From Pseudobutyrivibrio ruminis HUN009 (GTDB lineage: Bacteria; Bacillota; Clostridia; Lachnospirales; Lachnospiraceae), in the NCBI RefSeq assembly GCF_000703005.1, contig NZ_JNLH01000001.1, positions 275,501 to 339,500 on the forward strand: a stretch of DNA of 64,000 nt, read 5' to 3'. The position numbers and the translations under genes were made by a program. Shown piece by piece: positions 26,351 to 35,273 of the stretch. The notes under the pieces were generated by a model. The model ran no database searches. It was not told the origin of the DNA and saw only the letters and a program-made list of their open reading frames with translations. Within the stretch, counting starts at the first letter, position 1; every line of letters starts with the position of its first letter.

Positions 26351-27772
26351 TTATTTTTCATATTGATGAACACCATTTTCAAGATCATTTCTGATTTCTT
26401 CAACTTTTGCTGGTGTTAATTTGTACCAGAACATTGGAACAATTGAAAGCATACCAATTACAAATGGAATAAGGTTAACTACTGCATTGATTCCCTGTCG
26501 AGCTGCTGCTGTCTGCTCAGCCAATGGAACATAACCTGCTACATCCAAAAGAAGGATACCTGCTGAGCCGCAGATAGCTGTTGCAATCTTAACACCAAAG
26601 CTAAGCATTGATGCTGCAACACCTTCCTGACGACGGCCAAGCTTCCAATCACCATACTCAAGTGAATCACCCACAAGACCATAGCAAATACCTGATGCAG
26701 AATTGCATAGACCACAAACAAATGAAATACCAAGTAATACAGGCATTCCTGCGTTTGGAAGGAAGAACATTGCAAGGAAGCCAACATTCATGACCATCTG
26801 AAGGATGATTAAGTAGCCCTTCTTTGTAAATGTGTTTGTTCCCCATGGAAGCATGAAGCTACCAATAAGCTGCGCAACAGTCATAACTGTGAAGAATGTT
26901 GCAATGTGTCTGAAATCACCAACTACATAAATTATATAGAATGTAAGAAGTCCCATACGGCCTGATACACAGATTGTTCCAAGTAATGTTGCAAGTACAA
27001 CCATAAGAAGCTGATCGTTCTTTACAATTTCTCTCATTGCCTGGAAGAAATTAAGTTTCTCTGTCTTACCCTTGTTTGCATGAAGCACATCTGTATATTT
27101 TTCTTTACAGATTGTTGCACAAATCCAGAATGGAACAAGTAATACTACTGCCATGATTATTGCGAATCTGAAATAACCCTGAGCATCTGCCGCCTCAACA
27201 CCTGGCTTAGAAAGCTTTAAAAGAAGTGGTGCAGCTGTTGCAGAAAGTACGATACCAATAACAGATGAACCAATATTTCTGCAAGTTGCAAGAAGCATTC
27301 TTTCTTTTGAATCGATAGCAACAACGTTCTGTAATGCCTGATAAGCAATTGAACATGCTGTATATGCCATACCTGTTCCCACATAGCAAAGTAAGCAAAC
27401 AATAACCTTTACCGCACCTTCCATTGGCCATACTGTAAATGTCAAAATGTTAAATATTGCAAGGAATGGTGGAGCAAAGTATAAGTATGGACGAAATCTT
27501 CCCCATCTAGTGTTTGTTCTATCTGCAATAGAACCCATCATTGGATCGTTAATTGCGTCCCAAACACGTGCAATTAACATGATAAGAGAAATTGCTGTTG
27601 CCGTTAAACCAACAATATCTCTGTAAAAAAGTGTAAGGTAGTTGTTAATCATGTACCATGACATTTGACAACCAACCTCTCCAAAAGCATATCCTACTGC
27701 CAGTTTAGGATTAGCCTTTCTCTTTGCGGATGCGTCAACTTTAGCCTCTGTTGACAATGTTACATCGCTCAT
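26351..27772 (-). CDS. GPH-family (glycoside-pentoside-hexuronide) sugar:cation symporter
   Basis: A 473-residue MFS-type transporter with twelve predicted membrane segments. The opening YAFGEVGCQMSWYMINNYL and the loop DAINDPMMGSIADRTNTRWGRFRPY are diagnostic of the GPH family (MelB, XynP, GusB). It imports glycosides or oligosaccharides with Na+ or H+. It sits alone between two terminators but inside the catabolic island, so a plant glycoside is a likely cargo. Together with the ABC importer at 31711-35270 the island has two import routes. Confidence 0.9.
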   Translation of the reverse strand: MSDVTLSTEAKVDASAKRKANPKLAVGYAFGEVGCQMSWYMINNYLTLFYRDIVGLTATAISLIMLIARVWDAINDPMMGSIADRTNTRWGRFRPYLYFAPPFLAIFNILTFTVWPMEGAVKVIVCLLCYVGTGMAYTACSIAYQALQNVVAIDSKERMLLATCRNIGSSVIGIVLSATAAPLLLKLSKPGVEAADAQGYFRFAIIMAVVLLVPFWICATICKEKYTDVLHANKGKTEKLNFFQAMREIVKNDQLLMVVLATLLGTICVSGRMGLLTFYIIYVVGDFRHIATFFTVMTVAQLIGSFMLPWGTNTFTKKGYLIILQMVMNVGFLAMFFLPNAGMPVLLGISFVCGLCNSASGICYGLVGDSLEYGDWKLGRRQEGVAASMLSFGVKIATAICGSAGILLLDVAGYVPLAEQTAAARQGINAVVNLIPFVIGMLSIVPMFWYKLTPAKVEEIRNDLENGVHQYEK

Positions 27773-27891
27773 TTGTAAATACCTCCCTTTCGGTCCTTTG
27801 ATGATAAGATATTAGCATCAAACTTGATATCTACTTTATTTTCCAATTTCAAATACTTGTTATATATTGCAAATATTAGCAACCAAAAAAA

Positions 27892-27926
27892 TGTGTGCAA
27901 TGAAATCATATCATTCATTGCACACA
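27892..27926 (-). terminator. Terminator of the short Gfo/Idh/MocA gene
   Basis: A 13-bp stem, TGTGTGCAATGAA with TTCATTGCACACA, followed in the minus direction by TTTTTTT. It ends 18 bases past the stop codon. Confidence 0.88.
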
Positions 27927-27944
27927 CTTTGTTCACAATTTTTC

Positions 27945-29015
27945 TTATTCAAATTCGACAGATTTACCAGTACGAGCTGACTCTCTTGCTGCTTCCATAA
28001 GTCTAAGAACACGTCTTGTTTCTGGTATCTTTACCAAGAAGTCTTCCTGACCTTCATGAGCATTCTGGTAGTTTTCAAAATAGTTCTCATGAGTTGTATC
28101 AGCAATTGGAAGTGGCTCTGTGATAAGCTTTCCTGCTGGTGGTGGACCAAATGAACGTGTTGGGCCCGCTGCAGTCATGGTTCGCTGTCCACCTACATTC
28201 TGAAGTAGTCCGTTTGTACGAACAATTGCTCCCTGTGGATCAAATCCATCTAAGTATGCTGTACCTTTGTTTCCACCCATAATCCAATGACGTTCAAACC
28301 ACTTGTTATCCATCTTATCTGTAAGGAAATATGTACCGAGCTCAACCTCTGCCATAATTCCATTATCAAATTTCATGAGGATTTTAAAGTAATCATCTAC
28401 TTCAAAATTGATTACGTTTCTAACATCTGCAAATACTGTTTTAATCTTTGCTCCAGGCATCATCCAAAGCATCTGATCTAAAAGATGTACGCCCCAGTCA
28501 AAAAGCATTCCGCCACCTTCTGCAACATATACATGCCAATCATGCATGTTTCCATTGAATCCATAAAGGCTGCTCTTGATTGTATAGACATCACCGAGTG
28601 TCCCGCTGTCAAAAACATTCTTCATTGTACGGAAGTCTTTATCAAATCTTCTCTGATGATGAACTGTGAAGTTTACTCCACACTCCTCAACTACCTTTAC
28701 CATATCATCAAGTTCTTCAACACTCATGGCAACTGGCTTTTCACAAATAATATCTTTGCCAGCTCTTGCTGCCTGAATTACCAAATCATGATGTTGATTG
28801 TTGTTTGCTGCAATTAATACAACATCAACTTCAGGGTCATTAAACATTTCCTCATTGCTAGAATATCTCTTAATTCCTTCTTTTACATCTTCAAGCTGCT
28901 TTGGATCAATATCTGAAATACCAACAACTTTGTAGCCATCAAGCTTTGTAAGCATTGTTTCATGTTCGTGTCCCATGAAACCATGGCCAATAATACCTAT
29001 TCTTATTGTTTCCAT
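27945..29015 (-). CDS. Gfo/Idh/MocA oxidoreductase, candidate C-glycoside 3-dehydrogenase (DgpA-like)
   Basis: A 356-residue NAD-dependent dehydrogenase. Rossmann motif IGIIGHGFMGHEHE, catalytic Lys93 in CEKPVAMS, and the Asp173/His177 pair in LFDWGVHLLDQM. The size and family match DgpA, the enzyme that oxidises the 3-hydroxyl of the glucosyl group of puerarin before the DgpBC complex cuts the C-C bond. The DgpB- and DgpC-like genes lie 6-9 kb upstream in the same orientation. It has its own leader with a strong hairpin (29055-29088). The family is firm; the DgpA role is inferred from the neighbours. Confidence 0.8.
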   Translation of the reverse strand: METIRIGIIGHGFMGHEHETMLTKLDGYKVVGISDIDPKQLEDVKEGIKRYSSNEEMFNDPEVDVVLIAANNNQHHDLVIQAARAGKDIICEKPVAMSVEELDDMVKVVEECGVNFTVHHQRRFDKDFRTMKNVFDSGTLGDVYTIKSSLYGFNGNMHDWHVYVAEGGGMLFDWGVHLLDQMLWMMPGAKIKTVFADVRNVINFEVDDYFKILMKFDNGIMAEVELGTYFLTDKMDNKWFERHWIMGGNKGTAYLDGFDPQGAIVRTNGLLQNVGGQRTMTAAGPTRSFGPPPAGKLITEPLPIADTTHENYFENYQNAHEGQEDFLVKIPETRRVLRLMEAARESARTGKSVEFE

Positions 29016-29054
29016 TTAAAACCTCCTATTTATTTCAACATAGCGCTATTAAAA

Positions 29055-29088
29055 AATCGGTATATTTTATGATTAAAATATACCGATT
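29055..29088 (-). terminator. Strong hairpin with T-run, terminator or attenuator
   Basis: A perfect 15-bp stem (AATCGGTATATTTTA and complement, loop TGAT) followed in the minus direction by TTTTTT. It lies 111 bases past the AraC-GH39 stop but only 40 bases before the Gfo/Idh/MocA start, so it could terminate the former or attenuate the latter. Confidence 0.75.
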
Positions 29089-29198
29089 CTCAGTGTTTTA
29101 TTCTCTTTTATACTTTTAAATATTTTATATATTGTTGCAATAATGATTTTAAGAGGTTTTTCATCTGCAAGAAAACAATGTAGTTTATTGCGGCCACT

Positions 29199-31616
29199 TT
29201 AAAACTCAGGGAATATATGCAGTGCACAGAACTCCTCAGCCTGCAAATCAATGTTTAAAGTAAGTACATTGCCCTTTGATTTAATGAGTGTTCTTGATAA
29301 ATCTGGAACGCACTTGTCGCGAAGAAACTTAACGTCTGATCTTTCAAGTCTGCTATCGTTATCGAACTTTGCCCATTCATCAATAATAGAACCATTATCC
29401 TGGTTTACAGTTCTCTTCTTGACGTAGTATCCGCTATTTTCACTAACACCCTTTAATTTGATTTCCAGCTTTTTATTATCATGAGGATCAAAGTATGCCT
29501 TTGCATCTTCTACAGTAGACTGGTTTTCAGCATCAATAAAATAGCTAGAATTGTACCAAACAGTATTGAAACAAATGATTTGATATTCATCATCTGCAAC
29601 TCTTGTGACAATGTAGTTATCACCTCGCGCAATTACCTTTGAGCCAAGACGGTTTAGCATCTTTAGTGCATAGAAAATTGGCTTTCTGATTGTTTCTTTT
29701 GAAACTAATCCGCCACCACCATTGATTACTCTTCTAGCTGAATAAGAGTTACACTGCCAGTCTGTTGCAATCCACATACCAAATATTTCTGCTTCCATTG
29801 CATGCTTTACAATATTTCTGATAAGGACACAGCCTCTGAAACAGCTATCATTTAGATAGTTTTGGTTGGATACTGTAATATTCCATTCACTAACAACAAG
29901 CTTTTCATGAGGGATGTTTAATTTGTCCATTATGCCATATAGCTTTTCAAATTCATGACCTTCAAAATCTCTGTCCGCCGAACGAACGAATCCAGTCTTT
30001 TTAACTGAATCAACCGTGTAATGCTTAGTCATGTATGGGAAGAATAATGCTGATAAGAAATCAGGTTTATTCTCCTGTGCATATAGCATAGCAATATCCT
30101 TTTCCAAATCGCTTACGTCTACAGTTCCAGTAACGCCAGCACCTGTGCAGTATCCTAACTGAGCATCTGGTGCTACAGCTTTAAGCTCTTTGGAGATACA
30201 TGAAAATGCTTCACCAAAGTTCTTTCTATCATCTGTAAGGTTTGTGTAAGCAGCATGGACACCTTCCATACCTACTTCAAAACGCCATCTAGATACTTCC
30301 TTTTCTCCGTATCTACGTACCAGACTTCTGAAGAATGATTTGTAAAGATTTTCCCAAACTCGCCTATCCTTATATTTGATAGAAATATCTTCGAACCATG
30401 CTGTCTCCTCAGAATTAGTAACATTGGCATATGGTCGATTTGTAAAATCAAGCCATGGAGTAATTCTGTTTTCTACCAAGAAATCCAAGGCTTCAAAAAT
30501 CATGTCAAAGTTGTAATCTCCGACAGTAACACCATCAGATACCATTGTCTTTGTGTTGAATACCATAAAGATTCTGGCATATGTGAAACCTATTTCTTTT
30601 GCCAAATATTGAATGTGGTACTGAACATTGGCATTTAAAATATCATGAATAAATCCAACATTGAAAAGCTTATTCCAGCTGCGCTTTAAATCAGATGACT
30701 GCTTAACATCGATTTCCTCCACTACTTTAGGTTCTATATCAACGGATGTTTCATTCCATTTATAGTCTGCCTGAATAATCTTTTTAACATCCTCATCAAT
30801 GTTGTTTGTATTTTTTTCTACCTGCCCCTTCATCTTTTGACGATACTCAGTAGGAGCCATGTTGTATATGTCTCTGAATACCTTTGTAAATGCAGAAGCA
30901 TTTGAGAAACCGCAATCCATGGCAATCTTTGTCATGTTCTTTTCAGTGTATAAAAGCTCGTCTATGGCATAGCGAGTTCTTACCTGATTAACATATTCTG
31001 CAAAGTATGTACCAGTCTGTTTCTTGAACAATCGAGACAGAGTCGAAGTAGAGGTATACATCTGCTTCGCTAAATCAGAAAGGCTGATGCCGTCCTGATA
31101 ATTTGTATGTACATAGTGGATGATGATTTGAAGCTTTTCATCTGCATCGAAGTTCTCTGATATTTCTGTGTTTGTATCATCCACCATATGATGCTCAATC
31201 AGCTCATCAAGAAGCTTGTAGAGCATACTATATTTAAGGCTGTCTGTTCTTTTAAAGGAAGTGACCTCCTGATATATAATGTCACGACAACTATTAATTA
31301 TTTCTTTATAAGACTTTGTTTTATCTACTGAACTGTTGCACAAAAAGAAGCTGTTTGGCTTTTTCAACATATGCACTAATATTTGATAATCGTACATAAT
31401 TGAACATACTATACTTTTCTCAACCGTCTCTATGCTGTGCTGGATACTGGAATTGATAACCATTACATCATCACGGCCAAGTGTAAAGACGGTATCTTTT
31501 ATTTTTACATTTATAGTCCCCTCAACTATATACAATAATTCAACATCAGTATGAAGATGCTGAGGTTCAGAGATATTTCTATATACGTTTACCTTAAACT
31601 GATTGAAACTGTTCAT
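29199..31616 (-). CDS. AraC-type regulator fused to a GH39-like domain
   Basis: An 805-residue fusion. Residues 1-100 are an AraC-type cupin (EPQHLHTDVELLYIVEG). Residues about 160-262 are the double HTH (LAKQMYTSTSTLSRLFKKQTG, ASAFTKVFRDIYNMAPTEYR). Residues about 310-790 are a GH39 barrel and beta domain, retaining the likely acid/base Glu451 (FEVGMEG) and nucleophile Glu577 (VVSEWN). The GH part may be active or may serve as a glycoside sensor. It follows the ABC importer genes, with a candidate promoter of its own, and is a good candidate for the main glycoside-responsive regulator of the island. Confidence 0.86.
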   Translation of the reverse strand: MNSFNQFKVNVYRNISEPQHLHTDVELLYIVEGTINVKIKDTVFTLGRDDVMVINSSIQHSIETVEKSIVCSIMYDYQILVHMLKKPNSFFLCNSSVDKTKSYKEIINSCRDIIYQEVTSFKRTDSLKYSMLYKLLDELIEHHMVDDTNTEISENFDADEKLQIIIHYVHTNYQDGISLSDLAKQMYTSTSTLSRLFKKQTGTYFAEYVNQVRTRYAIDELLYTEKNMTKIAMDCGFSNASAFTKVFRDIYNMAPTEYRQKMKGQVEKNTNNIDEDVKKIIQADYKWNETSVDIEPKVVEEIDVKQSSDLKRSWNKLFNVGFIHDILNANVQYHIQYLAKEIGFTYARIFMVFNTKTMVSDGVTVGDYNFDMIFEALDFLVENRITPWLDFTNRPYANVTNSEETAWFEDISIKYKDRRVWENLYKSFFRSLVRRYGEKEVSRWRFEVGMEGVHAAYTNLTDDRKNFGEAFSCISKELKAVAPDAQLGYCTGAGVTGTVDVSDLEKDIAMLYAQENKPDFLSALFFPYMTKHYTVDSVKKTGFVRSADRDFEGHEFEKLYGIMDKLNIPHEKLVVSEWNITVSNQNYLNDSCFRGCVLIRNIVKHAMEAEIFGMWIATDWQCNSYSARRVINGGGGLVSKETIRKPIFYALKMLNRLGSKVIARGDNYIVTRVADDEYQIICFNTVWYNSSYFIDAENQSTVEDAKAYFDPHDNKKLEIKLKGVSENSGYYVKKRTVNQDNGSIIDEWAKFDNDSRLERSDVKFLRDKCVPDLSRTLIKSKGNVLTLNIDLQAEEFCALHIFPEF

Positions 31617-31647
31617 TAGTACTCCTTAGAATTAGTTTTCGACAAAC

Positions 31648-31676
31648 ATTATACAATAAGAAATAGGGAGAAGCAA
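31648..31676 (-). promoter_or_regulatory. Candidate sigma-A promoter of the AraC-GH39 gene
   Basis: On the minus strand TTGCTT (31676-31671), a 17-base spacer and a perfect TATAAT (31653-31648). It lies 32 bases before the ATG. Only the -10 is a strong match. Confidence 0.5.
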
Positions 31677-31710
31677 AAAGCCTCTCCCCTGTTTTCAACT
31701 TAGTATACTA

Positions 31711-32793
31711 TTAATCAAAATCAGCATTTGTTACAGATTTTACTGTACCAGTTTCAAGATATTCATCAACAGTATCTGAGTATACAAATAATGTTCCTGC
31801 CTTCTGAATATGACCTTCCTCTAAGGAACCATCTAAAATACCATTGCAAACGTAAAGCATCTCAGATGCTGTATCATTAACAGAACCTGTCATAACCATA
31901 CCACGAAGTGGGCACTCATCATTAATTGATGTTTTGATAAGCTCTGCCATAGCGTTATCACCGTTGATAGCAAAAATTGCCATATCAGAATAATCCTGAA
32001 CTGGTGAGCTAAGGCCTGTTAAATAGTTGTTTGCACCTGTAGCAATGTTTGAATGAGCAGTTAAAATAACCTTTGTTGAATCATCTGTAGCAAAAAGGTT
32101 TTCTGTTGCCTTCATACCATCATCTACAGTCTCATCCTGGCATTCAACTTCCTTTACAAACTTTGCCTTTGTAGAGAATTCCTCAATCTTATCAAGCTCG
32201 TCTGCCTGAATTACACCAGTATCAGCTGTTCTACAAGAAAGAACAACTACTGGAACTGAATGGTCGTCAGCATCTGCATACTTTTCATCAATCCACTTTG
32301 CAGCAAGCTTACAAGCATAGTCAGCAAGTTCTGCATCGTCTGAAACCATAAGTGCATCGTACTCTGATGTAGGTGCAACGAATGCTACAAACTTAATGCC
32401 TTTTTCCTGACACTCAGTAACAATTCCGTCCATTGACTCTGGTGCTACTGACCAGCAGAATAACACATCTACACCCATTGCTATGAAGTTTTCGCATGCT
32501 TCAATCTGAGTTGTTGGATTGAACTCACCATCTGCATACTGAGCATCATAACCAGCTTCTTCAAATACTGTTACAAATTCATCTGCTAACATCTGGAAGA
32601 AATCTCCACCCAATCCAAATGTTACGAAACCAACTGTTTTGCCCTCACCTGGCTTATCAGCTGACTCTGTTGTTTCAGATTTAGAATCTGAAGTTGTCGC
32701 CTGAGTGTCACCTGTCTTTGAGCTTCCGCATCCCGCGAACAAGGAAGCAACCAAAGCTACTGTCATTACCACTGATAATAGTTTCTTTTTCAT
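31711..32793 (-). CDS. Sugar ABC transporter substrate-binding lipoprotein
   Basis: A 360-residue periplasmic-binding-protein family lipoprotein. The signal peptide ends in the lipobox LFAGC (Cys22), followed by a Ser/Thr-rich linker, then the type 1 binding fold (VGFVTFGLGGDFFQMLADEF, GVDVLFCWSVAPESMD, AHSNIATGANNYL). It captures the substrate outside the membrane for the permease and ATPase encoded just upstream. Only one permease gene is visible, as in ribose-type (CUT2) systems. The linked DgpBC-like genes suggest an aryl glycoside or its sugar as ligand. Confidence 0.9.
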   Translation of the reverse strand: MKKKLLSVVMTVALVASLFAGCGSSKTGDTQATTSDSKSETTESADKPGEGKTVGFVTFGLGGDFFQMLADEFVTVFEEAGYDAQYADGEFNPTTQIEACENFIAMGVDVLFCWSVAPESMDGIVTECQEKGIKFVAFVAPTSEYDALMVSDDAELADYACKLAAKWIDEKYADADDHSVPVVVLSCRTADTGVIQADELDKIEEFSTKAKFVKEVECQDETVDDGMKATENLFATDDSTKVILTAHSNIATGANNYLTGLSSPVQDYSDMAIFAINGDNAMAELIKTSINDECPLRGMVMTGSVNDTASEMLYVCNGILDGSLEEGHIQKAGTLFVYSDTVDEYLETGTVKSVTNADFD

Positions 32794-32819
32794 TTAATAC
32801 CCTCCAATTATTTTGTTTT

Positions 32820-33767
32820 TTATATACTCTTCTGTTCTCTATTGCTAAGGTAAAGTGAGAATAGCATGATTAATCCCTTTGCAATGTACTGTGGATATGT
32901 ACCGAGATTAATAAGCTGCATACCATTTGCAAGAACACCAAGAACATATACCGCTACAATTGCCTTCCAAAGTGTACCCTCACCACCTTTAAGAGCAACA
33001 CCTGAAAGAACACAGGCTGTGATTCCAGTGAACTCAATACCTACACCAGTGCTTGAGTCAGCGGAACCTGAACGAGATGCTAACAATACTGCAGAAATAC
33101 CAACCAAAATACCTGCCACCGTAAATGCTAAAACTTTGATTTTAGCTACATCTAATCCAGCAAGTCTTGCTGCTTCAGGATTATCTCCTGCTGCATATAC
33201 ATCTCTACCAATTGATGTCTTTGTTAAAACGAAGATTGCTATTGCAACAAGTACAGCCATGATAATTACATTTAAAGGAATAACCCCAATCTTTCCCTGG
33301 CCAATATACATAAAACTCTTTGGCAAATTATGGAATGTCTTAGATCCAGATATTAAATATGAAATACCTTGGAAAATTGCCATTGTACCCAGTGTAACTA
33401 TCATTGCATTACTTTTTAAAACAAGTGTCATCAAGCCATTAAAGCTTCCCAATATAGAACAAACAACAATTGCCAATATTACAGCTACAGGAACTGATAC
33501 TGTTCCATTAGCTAAAAGCTTTGTGCAAAGTACTGCCGCTACTGACATTTGATATCCAATTGAAAGGTCACAGCCGCCACTTACCATGATGATAAATACT
33601 GCTGTTGAACATACTGCCACGTGAACATTCTGTACCAAAATATTAGTAATATTTAATGGTGTTAAAAACGCAGGTGACATTATGCTAAAAAATACCATTA
33701 ATACCAAAAGTAAAATAACCATAGACCAATCAGAAATGATTCGCCCAATAGATTTCTTATTTTTCAT
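32820..33767 (-). CDS. CUT2-type ABC transporter permease (RbsC-like)
   Basis: A 315-residue integral membrane protein with about ten hydrophobic segments. The conserved VSGGCDLSIGYQMSVAAVLCTKLL and AAGDNPEAARLAGLDVAKIK segments identify RbsC/MglC-type permeases. Probably works as a homodimer with the 33780-35270 ATPase and the 31711-32793 lipoprotein. Separated from the ATPase gene by 12 bases. There is a long antisense open frame here, which is a codon-composition shadow. Confidence 0.9.
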   Translation of the reverse strand: MKNKKSIGRIISDWSMVILLLVLMVFFSIMSPAFLTPLNITNILVQNVHVAVCSTAVFIIMVSGGCDLSIGYQMSVAAVLCTKLLANGTVSVPVAVILAIVVCSILGSFNGLMTLVLKSNAMIVTLGTMAIFQGISYLISGSKTFHNLPKSFMYIGQGKIGVIPLNVIIMAVLVAIAIFVLTKTSIGRDVYAAGDNPEAARLAGLDVAKIKVLAFTVAGILVGISAVLLASRSGSADSSTGVGIEFTGITACVLSGVALKGGEGTLWKAIVAVYVLGVLANGMQLINLGTYPQYIAKGLIMLFSLYLSNREQKSI

Positions 33768-33779
33768 TCCATTTTCCTC

Positions 33780-35270
33780 CTACAATCCAGACGCTTTCTT
33801 CAAAATTGTTTGCTGGTCATATTCGCTCTTTTGTATTTCACCAGCAAACTTGCCTTCATGAATCACTATGATTCTTTCAGACATTCCTAAAAGCTCCTCC
33901 ATATCAGAGGAAACCATTATGATACTCTTACCCATTGAAGTAAGTTCATTCATAAGAGTATATATTTCGTGTCTTGCGCCAACATCAATGCCTCTGGTAG
34001 GCTCGTCAAAAATTAAGATATCAGGATTTGCTGCCAGCACTTTTGCAATAACAACCTTCTGCTGGTTTCCTCCTGATAAGCCTCCTACCTTCTGTTTAAG
34101 GTTTGGTGCCTTAATCTTCATTTTGCTTCTATAACTTTCAGCTACTTCCACTTCCTTGTTAGCATTCATAATGAAATGTCTGCTTAATGTTTTTAAGTTG
34201 GAAATAGAAATATTCCAAAGTATAGATTTATCCAAGAAACATCCCTGATATTTTCTATCTTCCGGAATGAGTCCTATGCCTTCGTGCATTGCTTCTCTAG
34301 GAGAATGTGGGTTTATTTCAACACCATATTTCTTTATAACTCCTGAGGATTTAGGAACTACTCCATAAATCATCTGCATGATTTCTGTACGTCCAGCTCC
34401 TACCAATCCTGCAAACCCTAGAATCTCTCCCCTGTGTAGTTTAAAGCTAATGTCGGAAACGCCATTACCTGTCAGGTGCTCTACTTCAAAAATAACTTCA
34501 TCCTTAGCAGGCTCCTTTGTTGGATATGTTTCCGAAAGCTCTCTACCTACCATATATTTAATAAGGTCATCCTTCGATGTATCTTCAATATTCACTGTTG
34601 TGACATACTGACCGTCACGAAGTACCGAAACTCTATCACAAATTTCAAACAGCTCCTCTAATCTGTGAGATATGTAAATTACCGTTACCCCATCGGCCTT
34701 AAGCTGTTTTACTAATCTATAAAGATTCTGTTGCTCGGCAACTGTTATCGATGCCGTTGGCTCATCCATGATTATGATTTTTGCATTCTTTGAAATAGCT
34801 TTTGCTAATTCCACTATCTGTCTGTTTGCCATAGACAAGTCTCTGATATATGCATTTGGATCGATATTACTGTTAAACTTATCAAGCAAAGCCTTTGTCT
34901 TTTCATATCTGGCCTTGTCGTCAACAATTAATCCGTCCTTTACTCCTGCAAAAATATTATCAGCAACTGTTCTCGCTTCCATCTGTATCATTTCCTGATA
35001 CACAACAGCGACCCCCAATTCGATCGCCTGAGATGGTTCTAATTGCGAATACTCTTTTCCCTCAATTACCACCGAACCTGATGTTGGTTTAATGGCTCCT
35101 GATATTGTTTTAATAAAGGTAGATTTTCCTGCTCCATTTTCTCCAACTAGTGCATGAACTTCTCCCTTTTCAAATGAAATTGAAACATTATCAAGAGCCT
35201 TAACACCAGGGTAATCTTTGGTAATATTCTTTAACGATAGTATTTCCGTAAAATCACCCCCATTTTTCAA
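33780..35270 (-). CDS. CUT2-type ABC transporter ATPase, duplicated (RbsA/MglA-like)
   Basis: A 496-residue protein with two ABC domains. The first has Walker A GENGAGKST, a shortened signature DLSMANRQ, and Walker B IIIMDEPTAS. The second has a degenerate Walker A region (GLVGAGRTEIM), signature LSGGNQQK and Walker B ILIFDEPTRG, as usual for RbsA. The start is a TTG at 35270 preceded by GGAGAG that overlaps the end of the DgpC-like gene; an ATG five bases on is out of frame. Four bases separate it from the DgpC-like stop, so deglycosidase and importer are one transcript. Confidence 0.9.
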   Translation of the reverse strand: MKNGGDFTEILSLKNITKDYPGVKALDNVSISFEKGEVHALVGENGAGKSTFIKTISGAIKPTSGSVVIEGKEYSQLEPSQAIELGVAVVYQEMIQMEARTVADNIFAGVKDGLIVDDKARYEKTKALLDKFNSNIDPNAYIRDLSMANRQIVELAKAISKNAKIIIMDEPTASITVAEQQNLYRLVKQLKADGVTVIYISHRLEELFEICDRVSVLRDGQYVTTVNIEDTSKDDLIKYMVGRELSETYPTKEPAKDEVIFEVEHLTGNGVSDISFKLHRGEILGFAGLVGAGRTEIMQMIYGVVPKSSGVIKKYGVEINPHSPREAMHEGIGLIPEDRKYQGCFLDKSILWNISISNLKTLSRHFIMNANKEVEVAESYRSKMKIKAPNLKQKVGGLSGGNQQKVVIAKVLAANPDILIFDEPTRGIDVGARHEIYTLMNELTSMGKSIIMVSSDMEELLGMSERIIVIHEGKFAGEIQKSEYDQQTILKKASGL

Positions 35271-35273
35271 TTA

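Noticed and set aside
32866..33552. A 228-codon open frame on the plus strand, antisense to the ABC permease
   Set aside because: It is composed of low-complexity Thr/Ser/Pro/Ile codons mirroring a hydrophobic gene on the other strand, has no ribosome site, and the permease is unambiguous.
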